NCBI RefSeq assembly: GCF_051014685.1
Contig: NC_135051.1
Coordinates: 12,047,557-12,111,556 of the forward strand
Direction of reading: 5' to 3'
DNA: 64,000 nt
Origin: Ptiloglossa arizonensis
Taxonomy: Eukaryota; Arthropoda; Insecta; Hymenoptera; Colletidae
Position numbers and translations under genes: made by a program
The notes under the pieces: model-generated
The model's input: only the letters and a program-made list of their open reading frames with translations
Database searches by the model: none
What the model was told of the DNA's origin: nothing
Part shown: in pieces, positions 11,440 through 23,528 of the stretch
Layout of the letters: every line of letters begins with the position of its first letter
Position numbering within the stretch: the first letter of the stretch is position 1

Positions 11440-12590
11440 GCATGATTACCCCCCGCACAATTACGGGAAAAGGGAGGAGGGGGCACCAGGAATTGCAGAT
11501 AGCATAACACACCAGCCTCTGTATGAACTCCAATCTCACAACCGCCCACGATCACGCCCGACAGCATAGAGGTGGTAAGATGGCCGGTCCACTGTTGGCC
11601 CGAATTTTATCTTGTATTATCAAGGGGAAGGAAATACGCAGCCTATGTATATGGGTGAGGCTGGGTCGTTGTTGTCCGCCCCGGAGGTTTCTCCCGGAGG
11701 TTGGAGCAAGAGCGTGTTCAGAAGGCTTTTCACGGCCCTTGTTGACGACCTCATGCCCCTGCTTCGCAACCTTTTTTTGCGATATTACATATTTACAGAA
11801 GGAGGTCACAGTCATCCATTCTCTCTCGCCGTAGAGTATGGCCCTTACCACGCCAGACAGTGGTAGAGGTTTTCCCAATCTCCTTCAACAGGACACGGCG
11901 CTCTCAGATGTGGCTGCATTCGCCGGAGTCGCCTCCAGGCAACTGTAGCACTGGAACAGCCAATGGGCGAAGATTTCAACTTTAACGTTCCCCACTGTGC
12001 AAGTTCCAGCCCTAGCTAATACCAGGACTTGTTCCTACCGAGGGTGTTGTGAATCAAAAGAACGGGCAATCGGTCTTAGGCCTGTAATTGAAACCGAGGA
12101 TCTCACCACCAGCCAGATCGATTTTTCCCTCCCTCGAGTATCGTCACTCTAATCATTGCCATCCTCAAGGAAACCTACCAGATGGATCTTGGATTTTCTC
12201 ACCTCGCTCTTCTCAACCACGGGGAAGCGAGGGCAACCACCACGCTCTGAACCTTCTCTTGCAAAGTAAACGAGACTGGATCCAACACTGCCATCATGCC
12301 CTTTTGACCACTGCCATAGGCCTAATCGGAAGTCCGCAACCTATCTTTCGCAGAAGGACCATCCAGAGTACCTTAGGCAGCGGTCGAACAGCTGCCAGAG
12401 ACCATCTCTAAGGACATTCTGGATTAAAACACAGATTCATCCTGTCATACCGTCTGGAACCGGAGCAATGTTTTTTTGCCCTCTGCCTTCAGATAGTCGC
12501 AGCCAGTTCCTCTTTGATGTCCTCTAACGGACCAGGTGATGAGATCCGTCGGGGGACATGATTTCCTCTCCGCCACTATGGAGTAGAATG
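11440..12590 (+). mobile_element. GC-rich block, probable 5' part of decayed non-LTR element
   Basis: This block has strikingly balanced composition, and all frames are repeatedly broken. It runs straight into the recognisable reverse transcriptase at 12660. I could not identify a gag-like or endonuclease motif with certainty, so assignment to the same element rests on continuity and composition. ORFs of about 80-108 codons on both strands here are best seen as debris. Confidence 0.4.
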
Positions 12591-12659
12591 CGTTAACCTC
12601 GTCATTGAGCAATTAGGAAGTCAAAACCCTTGGTGATTAGAACCGCCCAGGGTTGGAGT

Positions 12660-13065
12660 TTACTCAACACTACTCTGTGGGTGTCCTGGCGACTGCTGAA
12701 CCGCTGCCTAGAGGAGGGACGTTTTCTCGCCATATGGTAGGTGATCGTCAGTAGGATGATCCTCCTTAGAAAGCGGGCAGACCCGTGGACTCTTTCTCCG
12801 CATATCAACCTATATGTCTTCTCGACGATATTGGCAAATTATTCGAAAGTGTATTAACTGCTTGTTGCATCATTGACCACCTGTCGTGAGGTAGCCCCGA
12901 TTGATGCGATTCATCGCATCCGGTCTCTCTCGACCTTAGTCGTCTCCTAGGATGGAATGGCTTTAGACATCGCCAATGCCTTTGATACCCAACCCTATAG
13001 GGCAATTAGCCAGGGACTCGAAAAGTATGGAATCCCGGCTATACGAGGATTGCTTTTTATTTATT
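12660..13065 (+). pseudogene. R1-like non-LTR reverse transcriptase, broken
   Basis: Scattered over two to three frames are hallmarks of insect R1-type reverse transcriptases in the expected order. They are NRCLEEGRF then ILLRK, SAYQPICLLDDIGKLFES, IDAIHRIRSLSTLVVS, and the palm motif ALDIANAFDT (the usual xDxxxAFDx core) followed by LEKYGIPA. In-frame stops and frameshifts separate them, and the segment ends before the YxDD catalytic motif, so the copy is dead and truncated. The usual product copies element RNA into chromosomal DNA at the target site. Clade assignment (R1-like) is by motif wording only. Confidence 0.85.
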
Positions 13066-13184
13066 TTTTCGACCTTGTTTCATTAAACATGGTACAGTCT
13101 ATTCTTTTTTTTTTTTTTTTATTTATCACAACGCATCAAGCAAATTTACAAGGCTACGGCATGATACAATTGCAGAGTTTATGA

Positions 13185-14110
13185 AAAATTGTTTTATCCG
13201 ATATATTTCAGAAATAAGAAAACTACAGGCTGAAAATAAATATCATTCGTACCAATTGGAAATTCTAGCTGTCATTTGAGCGATAACAAAATTTAAAGTG
13301 TATCTTTTAAGTCTGAAATTAAAATCGTCGTGACAAATTGTGATGCGTTTTGTAAAATGTTATACAAACAGGATATATCGCCTAAAGTAGTAAGGTGGTT
13401 GTTAATGTTGGTAGAGTTCAAGTACAAAGTCAAACACTGATCGGAATAACATTTGAGTCGCGTCGACGCGTTTAGTAGATATTCTATTTTTACCATCAAT
13501 GATACAATGTTAACAATATTGCCTAAAAGACAAGATAAAGACGAACGTATTCGATTAATATGCAACATAGATTATTTAATGTAAAATTGATTGTTCATAA
13601 AGCAAATCGAGAGTAAAAGATAATTATTTTACCTTCCACTATGTATTTAAAAATTATTAGAAACACACATGGAAACGAACATTTCGATGTAGAGATGTAA
13701 AGGGTGTAGAAATTCGTCATATTTGTTACGGAAAGGAAAAAGGGCCAAGTAGAAGGGGATTAGCACCAATACCGAAGAAAGACATTCCGTTATTGATTTA
13801 CTTACCACGTAAGTAGATTATTTGGGGTCAGTGTCGATTACAAGTAATGTATATATGTATGCAAATATATTTTCGTAGTAACAGATAGTTTTTCAAAATT
13901 TGTATCAATTTATGCGATTATGACCCTAAAGACTAAAGAAATGATAACAAGATTAACTGACAAGTAAAAGAATTTTGGTAATTCGGTAAGAATAATCTGT
14001 ACGTCTGTCGAATTCAGAAAATATTGTGCTAAAGAAAACGTACGACATATGCTCAAAATAAAAAAGATGACCTTGTAGTGATTAAAAAACACAATTTGAC
14101 TTTGGATAAA
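13185..14110 (+). pseudogene. Ty3/gypsy-type pol fragment: RNase H plus integrase, broken
   Basis: Just downstream of the non-LTR fragment lies a decayed LTR-retrotransposon pol region. RNase H signatures come first: KYHSYQLEILAV, then VVTNCDAF, then ISPKVVRWLLMLVEFKY, then RVDAFSRY. Integrase signatures follow: LAPIPKKDIPLL, YLGSVSITSN, DSFSKFV, FGNSVRII and YCAKENVRHML. This order and wording match insect Ty3/gypsy polyproteins. Stops and frameshifts interrupt every domain, so it is non-functional. LTRs were not identified. Minus-strand ORFs at 13293-13568 and 13910-14122 are shadows of this coding sequence. Confidence 0.88.
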
Positions 14111-14129
14111 AATTAAAAGCAAGAAGAAA

Positions 14130-17100
14130 GAAAAAAGGAATAACGGATAGAGTTCTTAGGTTAGAAGACTAATAGGGACCGCAAATTACATCAGCAGCGG
14201 CTGATTTTATACAACTATATGTTGTAAACTCCTCGGAAATGGAAAATATTCGTACAGGAATGATTGAGTGAAAGATCGAATTTTGTATATATGTAGATAT
14301 TGTGTCGAGCAGTTTAACAATCTAGCAGCTAGTGTTGATCCGTTTGTAATTTTAGGTTGGTGCGTGCGTAATGCGCGACAAAAGAATTGAGTCGCTCAAG
14401 TTGTTGAAAAAGATCAATCCTACGAGTTCGAACATGTTCCTTTCAGTATTTCGTTTATCTTTATTCTCCTAACTTTGTATACAATATATTTTTGTACACT
14501 TATAAGAATGCGTAAAAAATATACATTACCTTCTTCCCAATCCTACGTTTATAATTATTTGTGTGTTCCGTTTGTTTGAAGTTTGAAAAAATTGTAATTG
14601 ACAACTATTTTAATAATGAAAACATATATTAAACGACTTTATACAATTCCTAATGTGTAATTTAGGCTTTAATTGATAATTTTTCATACAAAGAACAATT
14701 TACGAATAATGTATATTCCTCAAATTAAGTAAATTACCTACTATGGACGTAATTGAAAATTTGACGAGAATGCTAAGATAACTTTGGGGAAAGAAAGGAA
14801 GCAGTTTAGTTTTTGGTTTACATAATAAAGAGAAAATTTATACAATCACTTACAGTAGCATATAAATAGTAACAACTATATGCGAATTACAAGTATTATA
14901 ATATTTTTACGCGTGTAGTAAAAAACATCATCTGCACTATACTACACTTAGATGGTACTTATCGATAATATATACAGTATTTCGAATTGAACGGTGTTTT
15001 TCTCATTCCTATCGAAGAAAACGTTGAACATCTAGTTCACAAAACTCAATGAGTCCAAATGTTGTGTAAACGCTTCGAAAACCATACGGTCGAAACATTG
15101 ACTATTTATTCGAGACGCCATAATTATTATAAAAGATTAAAATATCTATCACAGTCCATGGACGCTAGAAAAATATATTAACTATTCAGGAATAGATTAC
15201 AAGCCTAATCGTATCTTCCTAAAGTTCAGTACTAATGATATTTATAATACTGCAAAAGATTTTGAAACACATAAGAAAAGAAAACGTCGTACACGTTTTT
15301 TCCATTAATTATATCTTTTACGATAAATAATTATGACAAATAATATAAATGTGCTAGTTAATCAACAGCTAGTTTGCTTCAGTTTTACATGAAGTTATAT
15401 TTTTAATTTGCCCATGCACCGTGCTAGAAGATGCTGTTTGCCTCGTTAGAAGTTGAAAAGACCGTTTCATGGAAATCAAACATTGGAACAATAAGTGACA
15501 CTAAAACCTTAAGAATCTAGTATAAGTTAAAAATTGAAGTACGAAGTGCTACCAGAGCATCCGTAATTACGCGCAAGAACGCACTTCGAGTGCTAAATGG
15601 AGAGTTACAAAAATATTATCCATGGATTTTTCTTTTCTCTCACACCAAAACATTGAGAAAATCTTTGTATTTAATGGTCCTTTCTATTCAAAGGCACATT
15701 ATTTATAGTTATTGTACGCAAGTGTGAATAAGACAAGAACTTCGGTAATGAGTCATTGTAAAGAATTAACAAATTTTCATTTGCATTCCTTGCAATCTTC
15801 CAATTTAAATCACTGTATCGATTAAACAACAAAATTACTGGTAGATTCTATATTTTTTCATTAACAACACTGGAAACAATTAAAATGATAATTGAGCTTG
15901 AGGAGAAAAGATTGCAAAGAATACAGTACATTGTTATATCCACAAAGACTTCATATATAATCGATGTTTATGTTTCATAAAACAGTTTCCTTTCAATTCT
16001 TTAAGGTATTAACAAGTGTTACATTTATACACTTAAATCCATACGATTAATCAATTTGTTAAACACATTGATTGATAATATTATTTGTACAATAATACTA
16101 CTATATCTTTTAATTTTTTTACTTTCGTAATGATATGTTTATTTTCTGCAATATAAGTTTTAACCAAATCTGTACGTTTTGTGTTTATGTTTCTTTTATA
16201 ATATAACAATAATAAATTGTGTTAATTCTCTAACTTAATTATTCAGAATTCAGCCTTTGTACAAGACAACTGCAAAATTATTAAGATAATGTAAAAATTA
16301 AAGAAACTTTATCATGCCACACTATCATTCATGGTTGATGTACAGAGAAAGAAAAATTGGCATGTTCAGGGAGATTTTATTTACAACCAAAAGAAGAAAC
16401 TGTTTAGATTTCTTATAATTAATGAAAGAAATACTTCAAGCAATGATGTGCCTTTCATTTTTTTATTAATATAATAAATATCTCCCAAATCTTATGATAT
16501 GTTCGTTTAACAGACTGCTCATTGAGCTGGAATATTTACAAATATTTGATGTATACTATGGGTAGAAGGTAATTCTAGACATAGTATTATAATATGCTTC
16601 TTAGAAACAATTATTGTACATCCAAGTGATTACAACACAGGAAAGAGTGATCTTCATTTTGTACCAATATTCTATTTTTATATTTGTAATAAATCTCACA
16701 ATCGTTCAAGATACTCGATAATTGAATATTTTAAGAAGATTTACAATACAAATAACATATACGATTAATATAATTGAAAAACGTACAAATATTTATACGC
16801 ATATTTCAGACCTGCAGTCAAATTAGTGAAATATATTTCGTATTTAGTAAGAATATCTTGTAATCTAAATGACCAGCTACATATTTCAATGTAAATCTTT
16901 ATAAAGTCAGCAGTTACAATAAATATATAATTGAAGACTTAAAAAAAGTAACAGTATTATAATGCTAGTAAACTATGGCTTTTTACAACTATTTTATGTT
17001 ATATAGTACATTATTCAGAAGAAAGAGGTATTGATATTAACGCGATCAAAATCCTATTTTCTTTCACCGTATCATCGTTCAATCTTTTCAAAAATCTTAA

Positions 17101-18960
17101 TGCAATGCAATTACACAGTTATAAGAAAGAAATAAACACACTACAATAGACATTTATTTTTAATGGAGCTACAATTTCCAGTGATATTATATCGTACACA
17201 ATTTCGACGAGAGGGATAAAGGTTAAAGTGAATAAATCTGAATAAAATTAGTTCATCTAAGAAATGTATAGTTAATATTAATTTAGTGTATTAAATTAAT
17301 ATTACACATTTCCTTTTTCTTCTTCAATGAAGCATAAGTTGCTTCTGGATATCTTAATAACGCCTAAATGTATCTTATAGAATATAATTAAATGGCACAA
17401 AAAATTTCATTTTTTATAAAAGGGTTATCATAGTAAAATTTGCATTATAGCACTGGAAATGTAATATCCTTTTCCTTACTGTAAATTCAATTCCATATGT
17501 CATCTTAAGACAAAAACTTGAACTATCTAAATGTTACATATACAAAATTAACGGTAGATACGGTATTGAATACAGTGCATCGTTAATATATAGTTGTAGC
17601 TTCTTAAAGAATAACTGGCAATGTACATTTTATTTATAAAACATATATGGTTCTGTTGGCACATGGCAAGTAGAAAATTGTAATTTATTTATAGTAGTTT
17701 GCAGACACCATTTTTCTTGTGTCTATCTTTTACACGAATATTTTACAATTTCGTGGATTTCGAAGATCAGTACTTTGATCATATAAAAACACATGTTCCC
17801 ATCAACGTTTCCAATCCTCTCTACTTTTTCATATAGGCCTTTTATTGATGCCAAAGAAAAAGGTATGATATAGTTGCATATTATTCATGCCCTGCACTTC
17901 AAAGTTCGGATTTGTCCTGCATAACTTCCTCTGAACAATTTCTGGAGGATAAACAAAGTAAAGTCAAAAAGACTATGGAAACATATAGAACAAAGACAAC
18001 TGCACCAACTCTTATATCACAAATGAAAACTAAATACACTTCTATTAATTTCATATTTTATATAGGTTTCTGCAACAGTCATGTTTAACAAATATTGTAA
18101 ACTGAATTGGTAAAGAGATTCATACAATGTTTTGCCATTTTAAATTAGAAAATGTAGCAAGCAAAATTGGTTTGCAATTTACCAGCACAGACAAATGCAA
18201 AAGAAAAACCTACAATAATTTAATAAATATGCATTAGTTAAGCTAAACATTAAATTAGTTGTTATAAAAACCTCCCAAATTAATGCTATAGGCACTAAAT
18301 AGGCTCTATTATTAGTATCATTTCTACAATATTCTAAGTCAGTATTAGGTACTTATGAATAATCTTGATCTTGAGAAACAACAAAATTGCGAACATTTTG
18401 GTACAACATGAAAAAAATAATATAGAGGATTTCTTTCCACAAAAACGTATGTATATACAAACATCGATACCAGCGAAAAACATTAAATCTACGATCAAAA
18501 ATAATTAATTACAATCTCGACACTACTTTTGCAAAATATGCAAATTTCATAATTTGTTACAATAGACTTTCCTTGACCGACATGAGTATTTTAATCCATA
18601 ACGTAAGTTACAACAAATTATCCATAAATCTTCATTCAAATCTTTCCAGACGAGGTAACAACCTTCTACAAGACATTTACATTCTATTTTGTAATAACAA
18701 CTTTACATTATTCTAAATGTACATACAAGAAGTTTCAATCCAGTTCAAAATTAAATGACTATGCACATTTGCATAGTGATACATTTATATCAATATGTAA
18801 AAGATATTTACGTCTATGGATCTCACGTGAGTTTATAAATATTATGTTTTGGAAGAGAAATAAACTCAAAATGAAAGAAGTTCAAGGCACATTAATGATG
18901 AGAAAGTTGACTAAATGTGGTTATGCAATAGTAGCAAAAACAAAAATACATTGCTTCTGG
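14130..18960. other. Long AT-rich gene-free stretch downstream of ECT2
   Basis: Nearly 5 kb without a supportable ORF or RNA gene. The part next to 18968 must contain the ECT2 3' untranslated region, since that gene ends there and runs leftward, but I could not place its polyadenylation site. The first few hundred bases (14.1-14.4 kb) may still belong to the Ty3/gypsy relic. Confidence 0.5.
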
Positions 18961-18968
18961 CATACTAA

Positions 18969-21900
18969 TTACAACCTTCTTAATGAAGCCATACTGAGGG
19001 AACTGCATTTGGCCTTTCGTGTCGGCTGAACCGACATGGGTGCTACTAGAACATCATCTCTAGATGGAGAGCTTGAACCACCATTACCCAGCTCCTGGAA
19101 AGATATATGAATATCCATTTATCCTATTCATATACACAATTCTGACAAAAAATACTCGAAACAATTGAAAGAATGAAAAACACGATTATCTACCAAAAAA
19201 AAAACTACTTAGAACACACAAGTAACATCTAATTCACACTAAATGTAATTTGTAAAAAAAAAAGGTAATTTATAAATCATGCAATTTCATAGGTGTAATG
19301 AAGAAAAAAATGCCTGTGTACATAGTTTTTCTCAGTGCAAATATATTTTACAAAAAAAAAGAATATGAAAAATACACAAGGGATCCAGCCTATCTGAGCT
19401 TTTTATTGCAAGCCATAACAAAAACAAATAAAAAAAAAACGAAAATCTATCAGTACAAAATGCCTCTATAAGAGCAAAATTAACTTTATAAAAATATAAA
19501 TTTTTAACATCTGTAGAATCCGTTTTAAGGGTTTTACTTTACTCGTTAACAAGAAAATATACATTTCTATAGCTAATTTGTGACGCAAAGTATTTTGATC
19601 CAGTCGAAACACTGCGTGACGTCACGCTCCTAAAATGAATTTTGCCTGTGAAAAGTAGGACTCTATTAACCCTCCTCTCTACTCCCTTTCACGAGAGAAG
19701 ACGTTAAAAGGTTATACTATTATTTTATACATATTCATAAATGAATGTTAACAAACTATTTAAAACATACTATATAATTTTGGAAATATTTAGTAAAATA
19801 ACGCGCTATAATATACTTACGTGATGGAGAATAAAAATTTATCCATTAATATTGCATTGGCATAAACACAAAGTTAACAATTAATCTTGTGGCAGAACAA
19901 ACCGTAAAAAGACATATGGATGAATTAATGTAACTCACGAAATAAAAGATTAGGTAATGTATTAAGATGGATATAAGGTATTAGTGTATTATAATATATA
20001 TACAATAAATAAATCTTTTGAAGCATTTGCATGATGCTTTAAAGTGAATGGACAAAAAAGGAATATATTAATTTAATTCGATGTTTGAAAGTATGCAAAA
20101 ATACAATATCAAATATTTATATAATCTCATATTGTCAAGATATATGTAAGAGAAATAATATTAAAAACAAGTATGAATGATTTTGTAGCCATGCATTTAA
20201 GCGGATTCAATTAAGAAAGGACAAAAATTTCAATATAAACAATAGTAACTGCAATTCAAAGTTAAATAAAAATTAATGAAAGAGAAATTCTTATAAGTAA
20301 AAAAATTGATTTTAATCAATATTGAAGAGATAACAATCTCCTGTCGTGAAATGAAAGTAACCAGGGAGAAATAAAAAAGAAGCATAAGTACATAGCAAAA
20401 GAAAAATACATGCGATAATAAATTGTCAACTAACGTTAATATTGTTGCAACTAGCAAGCCGCATCTGTGCAAGTTGTTGACTTGCTGGAGTAAGACTATT
20501 GGTTGATCCAAATGGCGACATCATTGTTGACATTGCTCTTTTCAATTTGCTTGGGGTTTTGTTAAAACTAAACGCTCTGCCGACTTTCATCCTTGTACGA
20601 GATGCAAACCTGAAGAAAAATATTCATTATAAATTTATTTAAATTTTATTTTGCAGAAAAACGAAAGCAACATCGAAACTTTACTTCCCCCAACATTTAT
20701 TCAACTATATGAAAGAACATAGTTCATCTTTTTTTTAGAATTTATGCTACTAAACAGCGTAAACAGAGGGAAATAAATTTTCCAATTGATAAAGGAATTA
20801 GCAAACAAAATTTAAAAAAAATCCCAAATCTTATTAAACCAGTTCAAGTAAATATTATACCATAACTGTTAATTTTAATATACATGCAAAAGCCATATTA
20901 TAGTTTATAAAATTTTCTACATGCTGACCTACAAGAAAGAATTATGTCATAACTGTCAATTTATACTATAAATATGTAAACGTGCAAATGGGGCTCAATT
21001 TTAAAACTGATGACTTTTAAATAATTATTATAATTTTGTTTACGTTTTGTAAAATAAAAACATAAGTGATCGAAGTATATTAATTAATTGGTTTGTGAGA
21101 TGTACCAACATTTTAATTGACTGATGTTAATCTAAAACAGGCTGATATTATCAATATTAAGCTTGAACTGGTCAAATTGTTTTCGCAAAACAATTGAACT
21201 TTTATTTTTCAACTTCAAAGAATGAAACCGAGTGATCCAAACAAGCAGGGAACAAAGGACCAAAGCAAGTAAAAAAAAGATAATCAGCCTGGTGCGAAAA
21301 CTGACGGTAGTGGGACATGTAACGTGGTTTCACACATGCTATTGAGTAGGAACACATACGGGTCCATATACTCCAGGTAAAAATTATGAAATAGGCTCCT
21401 GCAACCAAACGAGTCGTCGCCCCATTATTTTTTGTTAACATGCAATACAGGAGAAAAACGGTTTAGAACACCTAATCATTTTTCCTCTCACAACTGTGCA
21501 TATTGCTCATAAAAAGGTGTTTTTAATTTAATATTTCTATATCAATTTTTTAAAGACATTCTAAATATGAATATCATTGAAGAGCCTAGAGTTTAGTAAA
21601 ACTTAGTAATAATACGGCTAAGCTAATCTACGAGAACAGAAATGCTACATAGTAATTACTTTTCTTAGTTATATCTAATAGAATTTCAACTTTTCTAAAT
21701 AAAAATAGTATATATTACAACATTCCTCTACAAAACTGTAAGTACTACTCTCATGATACATAATGCAATTTAATGTTCAAAAATATACAAGGTGGGTTAT
21801 ATAAAACCAGAATGTAAACTACCTATATTTAACTTATAATGACACATGATAAAAATCATTTTTTTTCAATTACAAATTTTAAAATGTCAAGTATATTTAG

Positions 21901-23480
21901 TTTGTTTTTTAGTGAAATCTATATCTTATTTTAACATAGATAAAAGGAGTATGTAAAGATGAATTTATTTATACAATTTGTTGTATCGTCTTATTGAAAA
22001 TGTGGAAAATAGAAGACATTTTAAGTTTTATTGTCTATGCAAACTAATCTGCATATTGTATACATCTTAACAAAAAATGTAAAACACCTGAAAGATCTTA
22101 AAATTTTGAAATCTGTTACTATAAAATAAAATTATTATTACAATATTGTACACTATTTCAAAGCCAGTATGATCATTTTTAAAATTTTTTTAGTCTAATA
22201 GATGACACACTCTGTATATGTAATGTATAATATGTAAAAAACGTACTTACAGTTATGAGAGAAGCACAGTCATTTACAATATTAAAACTGTATAAAAAAT
22301 TTAAATTAATCTTTGACTACTTACTTAAATGCTTTACTTAATGTTCCTAACGCTACATCACTTGTGTCAATTTCAAGCTGATGTGAATCTAGACTTATCA
22401 GGAACGTATCCTAAAAATAAAGATAAAACAAGCTGTGACCAGTAAATTTTGTAATAAAATACTACTAATATAATAAAAAATGAAATAAAATGTATAGAAA
22501 GTAACATATGTTAAACAAATATTATGACTTACCGCATCAGCTTTACATACTGTATTAGCCATTTGCCTGCACAAAGTCCGTAAATAATTTGTCTTATTCA
22601 CTTCCTCATCTGTGATGGTAAATGAGAACAGTTTCTCTTTCAACTCTTGATTACTTCTCACCATTAAAGCAAATACTTTATGACATTCTATAAGTGTACA
22701 AAATAAATAATATTTATACAATACAATTAATTTGTAGTTCATAATCAATTTAAGGCATTTCTCTATCATATAAAAAATTGAAATAAAAATTAACATCAAT
22801 GTTATACAAATTTATACGAAAATTTTTAAAGATAAAATTAATTTTACACATAAAGTGTGTACTATGTTTGAAAAACAAAATTATAAAAATTATTCATTTC
22901 CAAAAGGAAATTGAAATTTTAAACGAAAAGTATATTTAAACTAAATAATTGAAAATAACCTGGTACAAATTTTGAAACAAACAGGATTGATAGTATTATA
23001 TATTACTAACTTACCATCAGTTTCTCGTATATCGACAACTTTTTTTATTGTACTCAGTGATAACATCTTAATATGTTTGTAAGGTTTTCCTTGACTTAAT
23101 TTAGTTGTATGTAATCCATTTGCGGTATTAGGACTCTTTAACGAATTAAAGGCTTTTGATCTTTTCTTACATATTTCAAGTGTATCGGTAAACAGAAACA
23201 AAACTAAATGATCACCACGCCCGCTTAGACCCTCACTAAGTTCCATCACATCGCATTTACCAATAAATGATCGATGTGAAGAAACTAAATGCGGTGGACA
23301 GTTGTCAATTTCATTGAAAATGTCAAACATAACTAATTGGCCCTCAGTTTTTCTTTTATCTTCATTTATATAAGTCATGACTTCCTTAATACTGCTAATT
23401 GATAACTCCAGTGCGCTATGATCTGGATTATTTTTATTTGTATGTTTAAGGATATCTATAATACATAAGTATTAATAACC

Positions 23481-23528
<48 letters not shown>

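Noticed and set aside
13293..14122. Minus-strand ORFs of 91 and 70 codons
   Set aside because: They are antisense shadows of the decayed Ty3/gypsy RNase H and integrase sequence on the plus strand.
21202..21441. 79-codon minus-strand ORF inside ECT2 intron 13
   Set aside because: Inclusion would break the phase between exons 13 and 14, which join correctly without it.
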